Below are positions 58,384-64,000 of a stretch of DNA of 64,000 nucleotides, one piece after another. This DNA comes from Corynebacterium occultum (GTDB lineage: Bacteria; Actinomycetota; Actinomycetes; Mycobacteriales; Mycobacteriaceae), in assembly GCF_009734425.1 (NCBI RefSeq), contig NZ_CP046455.1:1736001-1800000 (forward strand), read 5' to 3'. Under the pieces are notes generated by a model. That model was not told where the DNA came from, did no database searches, and saw nothing but the letters and a program-made list of their open reading frames with translations. A program made the position numbers and the translations under genes. Position 1 is the stretch's first letter. Each line of letters begins with the position of its first letter.

Positions 58384-58749
58384 TCAACCGAGCGAGACCG
58401 ACCTTTCACTGATCGGCAAGGTCGAAGTCGGCATCGGTTCCTCCAGGCTGGCACCCAACAACAGGCCGAGAACCAGCAATAGTCCGAAAGCCACTCCCGC
58501 AAGGTATGCCTGGGCGGCCTCCCCCAGTTGCAGGACCTTGGGGAGCTTGTCCCGGTTTTTGGAAACCTGCTCACCTGGGATTAGTTCTCCTGTTCGATTT
58601 TGGCGGGAAAGGCGCCGCACCCCAACCCCGGACGAAAGGTGCGGAACCCCCTCTTTCGGCTCCCACACGGCTGCAGCAGGAACAATTCCCGAGCTGAGGG
58701 AAGGGCTCATTTTCGCTGTTTGAACACGGTTAAGGGAGATGCTCATCAT
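58384..58749 (-). CDS. divS: SOS-induced cell division suppressor DivS
   Basis: About 121 residues from ATG 58749 (AAAGGA upstream): polar N-terminus, then one membrane helix AYLAGVAFGLLLVLGLLLGASLEEP near 77-100 and a short outer tail. Sequence is weakly conserved and the name rests on position: in C. glutamicum divS lies between nrdR and divergent lexA and blocks division during the SOS response. LexA-type sites lie upstream (58808-58871). Rejects the longer frame to 58794. Confidence 0.75.
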   Translation of the reverse strand: MMSISLNRVQTAKMSPSLSSGIVPAAAVWEPKEGVPHLSSGVGVRRLSRQNRTGELIPGEQVSKNRDKLPKVLQLGEAAQAYLAGVAFGLLLVLGLLLGASLEEPMPTSTLPISERSVSLG

Positions 58750-58807
58750 CGGATCCTTTCGTTCATGGGAAATCTTAGGCACCCGCCCCACCACTTCACC
58801 ACAACTT

Positions 58808-58871
58808 TAGTTCAGGTGTTCGAATACATTTTTCTGTTCGATTTATAACACGCTCTCGAACACTTGTCCAG
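58808..58871. promoter_or_regulatory. LexA (SOS) boxes between divS and lexA
   Basis: Partial matches to TCGAACANNTGTTCGA: 58808-58823 (right half perfect TGTTCGA), 58825-58840 (right half CTGTTCGA) and 58856-58871 (left half TCGAACACTTGT). Further TTCGAA half sites follow near 58893 and 58909. Confidence 0.7.
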
Positions 58872-59042
58872 AATAAGACTCCCCTTTCTCGAACATTCGT
58901 GTTAAATTCGAATGCAGATGGGGCAGCGTTCGCCCAGATCAAGGCCAACTGATTCGAACACCCCACCTCGTAGCCACGAGGTACCCCAGCTGAAACGGCC
59001 GACCACGGACCATCGCAGGTCCAAACCTAAGGAGCTTTCGAC

Positions 59043-59765
59043 ATGGCCCGCGCCAGAGCCAAGGCAACATCTTCGAAGACCGCCGCCAGCGGCAAGAACC
59101 CGATGGTGGACCTCTCCGACCGTCAGCGCCGGATCCTTCAGGTGATCCAGGATGCGGTGGTCCTGCGGGGTTACCCGCCGAGCATCCGGGAAATCGGTGA
59201 TGCCGCCGGCCTGCAGTCCACTTCCTCGGTCGCCTACCAGCTCAAGGAGCTGGAGAAGAAGGGCTACCTGCGCCGTGACCCCAACAAGCCACGTGCGGTG
59301 GATGTCCGCCATCTCCCCGGCACCGAAATTCCCAGGAACAACAGATCCGCCAAGGCCACAGCAGACTCTGAGATCCCCGCCAACGCCAGCTCCGCCAGCT
59401 ACATCCCGGTGGTCGGTTCAATTGCGGCAGGCAACCCGATCCTCGCCGAGCAAAATGTCTCGGACTATTTCCCGTTACCCGTGGAGATCGTCGGCGAAGG
59501 TGAGCTCTACATGCTCCAGGTCGTGGGGGAATCCATGCGCGATGCCGGCATCCTTGACGGCGACTGGGTGGTCGTCCGTTCCCAGCCGGTGGCTGAACAA
59601 GGGGAGTTCGTGGCAGCCCTCATCGAGGGCGAGGCCACCGTCAAGGAGTTCCACAAGGACTCCACCGGAGTCTGGCTGTTGCCCCACAATGACGCCTTCT
59701 CCCCGATCCCCGGCAATGACGCCGAAATCATGGGCAAGGTGGTTTCGGTGATGCGCAAGCTTTAG
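59043..59765 (+). CDS. lexA: LexA repressor
   Basis: 240 residues. Winged [47 protein letters not shown] (about 24-67); self-cleavage site Ala-Gly in [10 protein letters not shown] near 123-132; catalytic Ser in [10 protein letters not shown] near 165 and Lys in GEATVKEF near 202. Controls the SOS regulon and itself. Divergent from divS with shared SOS boxes. AAGGAG about 8 nt before ATG. Confidence 0.97.
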   Translation: MARARAKATSSKTAASGKNPMVDLSDRQRRILQVIQDAVVLRGYPPSIREIGDAAGLQSTSSVAYQLKELEKKGYLRRDPNKPRAVDVRHLPGTEIPRNNRSAKATADSEIPANASSASYIPVVGSIAAGNPILAEQNVSDYFPLPVEIVGEGELYMLQVVGESMRDAGILDGDWVVVRSQPVAEQGEFVAALIEGEATVKEFHKDSTGVWLLPHNDAFSPIPGNDAEIMGKVVSVMRKL

Positions 59766-60030
59766 GGCGACCCCAGCAAGGGGTCGGCAATCCCCTTTCC
59801 CACCCCCGGATGGCATCTGAAAATGCCCGCATGAGTCTGCCACCCAAAAATTTTCCAATTAGATATTTAACCAGCTCAGAGATGATTTTTTGTGCCGGGC
59901 CCAGGTTTATCCTCACCCCGGAGAGGGGTGCGACGGAGCCAGGTCCCCTGCTACTGCCGGTGAAAGTGGGAGAATCGGAAACTAATGGATCGATTCAAGC
60001 CCGTGTGACCTAAAGGACCGAGGAAGTTGG

Positions 60031-60810
60031 ATGTACGCTGAGGAACGCCGTCGCCAGATCGCTTCGTTGACCGCTGTTGAAGGGCGTGTCAACGTCACCG
60101 AATTGGCAGAACGCTTCGAAGTAACCGCCGAAACTATCCGTCGTGACCTGGCTGTGCTTGATCGCGAGGGGATCGTCCACCGCGTCCACGGCGGGGCAGT
60201 GGCCAGCCAGACTTTCCAGACCACCGAATTCAGCCTGGACACCCGATTCCGTTCCGCTTCCGCAGCAAAGTCTGCGATCGCCCGCACTGCACTGGATCAG
60301 CTTCCCGCCGTCGGTGGCAGCATCTTCCTGGATGCCGGCACCTCCGTCACGGCACTGGCCAACCTCATCACCGAACAACCCCGCGCCCGGGAATGGTCGA
60401 TCGTGACCAATAGCCTGGTCACTGCCCTGAACCTTGCCAACGCAGGCCTGACCGAGGTGCAGCTGCTCGGTGGCAGCGTTCGGGCGATCACGCAAGCCGT
60501 GGTGGGTGACACCGCATTGCGCACCTTGGCGCTGATGCGCGGCGATGTCGCCTTCATCGGCACTAATGCCCTGACCCTGGATCATGGTCTCTCCACCGCA
60601 GACCCTCAGGAAGCTGCCATCAAGGCAGCCATGGTCACCAATGCCCACAAGGTGGTGGTCCTCTGCGACTCCACGAAGCTGGGCAATGACTACCTGGTCA
60701 GCTTCGCCGGCATCAATGACATTGACGTGGTGATCACCGATGAGGGCGCTCCGGAAACCTTCATCGAAGCCCTGCGGGAACGTGAGATTGACGTGATCAT
60801 CGCTCACTGA
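60031..60810 (+). CDS. sugR: DeoR-family sugar regulator SugR
   Basis: 259 residues. N-terminal HTH YAEERRRQIASLTAVEGRVNVTELAERFEVTAETIRRDLAVLDREGIVHRVHGGAV-type signature of DeoR proteins, sugar-phosphate sensing domain with LDAGTSVTALANLI and VVLCDSTKLGNDYLVSFA near 205-222. In C. glutamicum SugR represses ptsI, ptsH, ptsF, ptsG, fruK and lets go in the presence of fructose 1-phosphate and related sugar phosphates. Its position next to fruK, ptsF and ptsI is the same here. Confidence 0.93.
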   Translation: MYAEERRRQIASLTAVEGRVNVTELAERFEVTAETIRRDLAVLDREGIVHRVHGGAVASQTFQTTEFSLDTRFRSASAAKSAIARTALDQLPAVGGSIFLDAGTSVTALANLITEQPRAREWSIVTNSLVTALNLANAGLTEVQLLGGSVRAITQAVVGDTALRTLALMRGDVAFIGTNALTLDHGLSTADPQEAAIKAAMVTNAHKVVVLCDSTKLGNDYLVSFAGINDIDVVITDEGAPETFIEALREREIDVIIAH

Positions 60811-60916
60811 GCTGATCCCCGCTTAGTCCGGCGCCCCTGTGGTTGTTCAAGAGCCCCGGGCCAGCCCTGCCTTTCAGGCGGTTAGCCGCGCGGGGCTTCC
60901 GCTCGCTGGCCACACA

Positions 60917-62632
60917 TCATCGAGCCCCGGGGACATCAAGCAGATGGGCCGCCACCTCGCGGGCCTGCTGCGCCGTTGCAGCCTGCACCACCGCTTCCGC
61001 TGCTCGTTGGCAAGCCGCCATGCTGACCCTGGAAAGCTGCTCCCCCACCGCAGAAAGCGCCCCGGCCGCCGGGGAAAGGGAACTGACCCCCATCCCCGCC
61101 AGGACGCAGGCCAATAAGGTATCCGCTGCGGATTCCCCACACACCCCCACCGGGGTGCCGAGTCGTTGCCCCTCCCGGCAGGTATGCCGGATCAGTCTCA
61201 GTACCGCAGGTTGCCAGGGATCAGCCAGCTCTGCCAGTTCTGGGGACATCCGATCCGCTGCCATCACATACTGGGTGAGGTCATTGGTGCCGATGGAAAC
61301 AAAATCCAGGTGGGGCAGAATCAGATCCGCCATCAGTGCTGCCGCCGGGACCTCAATCATCGCCCCGGGGGAAAGTCCCCGCTCTCGGCAGAGGATCGCG
61401 AAATTTTCCGCCTCTGTGACAGTGGTGAGCATCGGCGCCATCACCGATACCTGTCCCCCGCTCTCTGCACTAGCGAGGGAAATCGCATCTAATTGATTCT
61501 GCAGCTGAGAAGGATGCCCCTCAGCCACTCTCAGGCCACGGACCCCCAGGGCGGGATTATCCTCCCCCGCCATATCCAGGAAGGCGAGGGGTTTATCGGA
61601 ACCGGCATCAAAGGTGCGGAACACCACCTTCCGGCCAGGGAAGGCCGCCAAAACTTCCGCATAGATCTGCGACTGCTCCACCACCGTGGGTTCCCGGCGG
61701 GCCTTGAGGAAGGGGATCTCGGTCCGGAAGAGTCCGATCCCCTCAGCCTGGGTGGCTGCCGCCTGCTGGGCCGAAGCCACAGAGGTCACACTGGCCAGAA
61801 GTTTGATTCGGTGACCGTCAGTGGTGTGGGCGGGGCCTTCCCACCGGGTGATTCTCCGGGTGTGCTCAGCAGCGGCGCTCATCGCTGCCCGGGCGGCCTC
61901 GGGGTCCACCCCACTGTGCAGGACCCCCTGATCGGCGTCGACAAGCACTGTGGTGCCGTCCTGGAAGCGGGACAATTCCCTGCCCGCACCGACGATGCAG
62001 GGCAACCCCAGCTGCCGGGCGATGATCGCGGTATGGCTGGTTTTCCCACCCCGCATCGTCACTAGGGCCAGTACCTTGGCAGGTTCCAGGGTTGCCGTAT
62101 CCGCTGGAGAGAGATCCTCGGCCAGGAGCACCACCGGCTCCGAAATTGAAGGCAGACCGGGTTCCGGCTCGCCTCGGATCTCCGCGATAATGCGGTCCCG
62201 AAGATCCTCCAGATCGGTGATCCGCTCAGCCATCACCCCACCCAGGGAGGCAAACATGCCGCTGAACTTCGCAGTTGCCCGGACTGCCGCCACATCCGCA
62301 GGGTGACCGGCGCTGATCGCCTTCTTCGCGTTCTTTGACCAGGCGGGATCCGCCGCCATCACCGCATTGGCGCGCAGCACCTCAGCGGCCTCTCCCCCCG
62401 TGGCGTCGGCACGCTCTCTGAAGCGCCTGGCGACGGTATCGACAGCGGCCAAAAGACGCTCGTATTCGGTCTGCCGTTCATCCTCGGGAATCAGTTCCCC
62501 GGATACCGGCAGGTCGGGCCGGTGATGGGCCCAGCGGACGGGGCCGTAGACGATCCCGGATACACAGGCGGTACCCTGAACTTTAATACCTGAGGGATTA
62601 AGGTCCACACTATTTCGGGGATTGGGCTCCAT
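60917..62632 (-). CDS. ptsI: PTS enzyme I (phosphoenolpyruvate-protein phosphotransferase)
   Basis: 571 residues. Passes phosphate from phosphoenolpyruvate to HPr. Phospho-histidine in GGKTSHTAIIARQLGLPC near 197, PEP-binding domain with GIGLFRTEIPFL, FRTFDAGSDKPLAFL, SIGTNDLTQYVMAADR near 445 and catalytic Cys in PVGVCGESAAD near 497. Full length. Divergent from fruK across 150 bp. Confidence 0.96.
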   Translation of the reverse strand: MEPNPRNSVDLNPSGIKVQGTACVSGIVYGPVRWAHHRPDLPVSGELIPEDERQTEYERLLAAVDTVARRFRERADATGGEAAEVLRANAVMAADPAWSKNAKKAISAGHPADVAAVRATAKFSGMFASLGGVMAERITDLEDLRDRIIAEIRGEPEPGLPSISEPVVLLAEDLSPADTATLEPAKVLALVTMRGGKTSHTAIIARQLGLPCIVGAGRELSRFQDGTTVLVDADQGVLHSGVDPEAARAAMSAAAEHTRRITRWEGPAHTTDGHRIKLLASVTSVASAQQAAATQAEGIGLFRTEIPFLKARREPTVVEQSQIYAEVLAAFPGRKVVFRTFDAGSDKPLAFLDMAGEDNPALGVRGLRVAEGHPSQLQNQLDAISLASAESGGQVSVMAPMLTTVTEAENFAILCRERGLSPGAMIEVPAAALMADLILPHLDFVSIGTNDLTQYVMAADRMSPELAELADPWQPAVLRLIRHTCREGQRLGTPVGVCGESAADTLLACVLAGMGVSSLSPAAGALSAVGEQLSRVSMAACQRAAEAVVQAATAQQAREVAAHLLDVPGAR

Positions 62633-62782
62633 GCTCCGGATAGTAGTCGCGGTCAGCGCCGATCACTGCCGTATGCCTTCCGCTTGTCAGGCAAGTAACG
62701 AAGGAAAATGCCATTGATCCGCACTGATGCCTCTCCCCGGATCCAGCTCAGTCAACACCCACTCACTCTCCGGGAGACCGTC

Positions 62783-63748
62783 ATGATCCTGACCTTCACC
62801 CCCAACCCGAGCATCGACCGATCCCTGGAACTCTCCGCTCCACTACAGCGCGGGGAGGTGCAGCGTCTGGTCGCCAGCCGTCGGGCCCCCGGTGGGAAGG
62901 GCATCAATGTCGCCCATTCCCTCCACCTGGCAGGACACCCCACCCTGGCAATTCTTCCCGCCCGCGCCGATGATCCCCTCCTACCGCTGATCAACCGGAG
63001 TGGGCTTCCCTTCTCCCGGGTGGAGATTGAGGAACTGGTACGGATCAACACCACCGTCACCGAACCTGATGGCACCACCACCAAACTCAACGGCCCCGGC
63101 GCGACCTTGAGTGCCCGGGCCCAGATTGAGCTGACGGAGAAGCTGCTCAACCATTCCTGCCAGGCTCAGTGGTTGGTGATGGCCGGGTCCCTGCCGCCGG
63201 GGGTGCCGGTGGACTGGTATTCCCAGCTGATCCGGACGGTGCGTTCTCTGCGTCCGGAGTTGAAGATCGTGGTCGACACCTCTGAGGGGCCACTCCGCGA
63301 GGTGGTGGCTAATGTGGCTGATGCCGCCCCTGATCTGATCAAACCCAATGCCCTGGAGCTGGGGCAGTTATTGGGCACTGATGGTCGGCATTGGGAGCAG
63401 CAGGCGGAGCAGGGAAATCTGGCGCCGGTGATCCGTGCCGCCCGGCAGTTGAATGAGCAGGGCATCCCTGAGGTGCTGGTCACCCTGGGTCCGGCGGGTG
63501 CGCTGCTGTTGTGTCCGGAAGGGCTCTGGTATGCCACCGGGCCTGAGATGCGCCCGGTTTCCACGGTGGGTGCCGGGGACGCACTCTTGGGTGGTTATCT
63601 GCTGGGCCGTGTCCGCGGGATGTCCCCGGAACAGTGTCTGGGCCAGGCGGTGGCCTATGGTCGGGCGGCGGTGGAGCTGCCCGGTACGGTCATGCCTTCC
63701 CCGGGGCATCTGCAACCTACGAGAGTGACCGTTACCCGCCTGCCCTGA
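62783..63748 (+). CDS. fruK: 1-phosphofructokinase FruK (PfkB family)
   Basis: 321 residues from ATG 62783 (GGGAG 6 nt before). Phosphorylates fructose 1-phosphate to fructose 1,6-bisphosphate. PfkB motifs: RAPGGKGINVAHSLHLAG near 31-48, WLVMAGSLPPGVPVDWY near 130, and TVGAGDALLGGYLLGRV near 261-277 with catalytic Asp. Frame to 62708 adds 25 codons without signal. Followed after 87 bp by ptsF. Confidence 0.95.
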   Translation: MILTFTPNPSIDRSLELSAPLQRGEVQRLVASRRAPGGKGINVAHSLHLAGHPTLAILPARADDPLLPLINRSGLPFSRVEIEELVRINTTVTEPDGTTTKLNGPGATLSARAQIELTEKLLNHSCQAQWLVMAGSLPPGVPVDWYSQLIRTVRSLRPELKIVVDTSEGPLREVVANVADAAPDLIKPNALELGQLLGTDGRHWEQQAEQGNLAPVIRAARQLNEQGIPEVLVTLGPAGALLLCPEGLWYATGPEMRPVSTVGAGDALLGGYLLGRVRGMSPEQCLGQAVAYGRAAVELPGTVMPSPGHLQPTRVTVTRLP

Positions 63749-63823
63749 GAAGGGATCACCCTCAGATACCCCTGAACTTTCCCTAACGGAGGTACACCAC
63801 TCCCGAAATTTTGTTTTCCCAGC

Positions 63824-63829
63824 TTTAAT
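63824..63829 (+). promoter_or_regulatory. -10-like hexamer TTTAAT before ptsF
   Basis: 6 nt before GTG 63836; no ribosome site adjacent. Confidence 0.4.
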
Positions 63830-63835
63830 GGGGTG

Positions 63836-64000
63836 GTGAATTCGAAGTCAGAGTCTATCCTTCCTACTGGTCTGGTGTTATTGGATGCCGCGCTGGGGGA
63901 TTCCTCAGCGTCGGTGATCTCGGAACTCTCGCAGTTGCTGGAGGTTGAGGGGCGGGTTTCTTCGGCGGCTGTGTTGAGCGCCGCGGTTCTCGCCCGGGAG
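63836..64000 (+). CDS. ptsF: Fructose PTS enzyme II (PtsF), 5' part only
   Basis: 55 codons to the window end: NSKSESILPTGLVLLDAALGDSSASVISELSQLLEVEGRV-type start of the EIIA domain, expected directly after fruK. GTG 63833 or 63836 as start. The phospho-histidine and the membrane domain lie beyond the window. Confidence 0.82.
   Translation, partial: MNSKSESILPTGLVLLDAALGDSSASVISELSQLLEVEGRVSSAAVLSAAVLARE

Overview
The window looks like chromosome of a Corynebacterium (high-GC actinobacterium). A mycolata-type dtxR (iron regulator) sits next to galE, sigA and sigB lie close together, and the order divS/lexA/nrdR, sugR-fruK-ptsF/ptsI, hrpA and ahpCD/oxyR is that of Corynebacterium. The left part follows the order of the M. 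tuberculosis Rv2606c-Rv2614c and Rv2671-Rv2711 regions. No plasmid or phage core was seen. The left edge cuts pdxS and the right edge cuts ptsF.

Layout. 1-6.4 kb (minus): a tightly overlapping operon thrS - HIT/Ap4A phosphorylase - pgsA - acyltransferase - pimA - LemA-like protein, followed by pdxS, which makes phosphatidylinositol and its mannosides. 6.5-9.1 kb (minus): an exported copper/haem set of CopC, a PCu(A)C lipoprotein and a Tat-exported DyP peroxidase. 9.4-11.2 kb: a 93-bp foldback element with IS6-like ends and a minus-strand tRNA array (4 Gly, 3 Val, 1 Cys) grown by tandem duplication, then a tRNA-Val(CAC) on plus. 11.3-20.5 kb: ribD-like reductase, GT87 (AftC-like) enzyme, msrB, chdC, DUF3000, RNase D, dxs and a TrmA-type methyltransferase. 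20.7-27.5 kb: DUF3710, dut, DUF3093, DUF4193, suhB, ppgK, sigA. 27.6-37.8 kb: DUF418 and DUF4190 membrane proteins, a DEVH helicase with DUF3039, DUF3099, a class-I methyltransferase, dtd, sigB, dtxR, galE. 37.9-49.1 kb: DUF4192, PAC2, a Ski2-like helicase, a PepSY lipoprotein, an orphan, ahpD-ahpC/oxyR and a membrane protein. 49.2-53.2 kb: hrpA.

53.3-57.7 kb is the only clear accessory region. It is a graveyard of IS3, IS1380 and IS630 pieces inserted into one another between hrpA and nrdR. Inside it lies an unlisted two-gene minus-strand operon: a 53-residue hydrophobic peptide with one cysteine near each end, then, 16 bp later, a 72-residue two-helix basic membrane protein. This resembles a peptide/immunity pair of a bacteriocin and is the best candidate here for an undescribed system. 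The evidence is architecture only.

57.8-64 kb returns to core genes: nrdR, divS with SOS boxes facing lexA, then sugR, ptsI, fruK and the start of ptsF (fructose uptake and its control). Many first genes of operons start 5-12 nt after a -10-like hexamer without a Shine-Dalgarno sequence, so leaderless mRNAs seem common. All family calls come from reading motifs and gene order; no database search was run.
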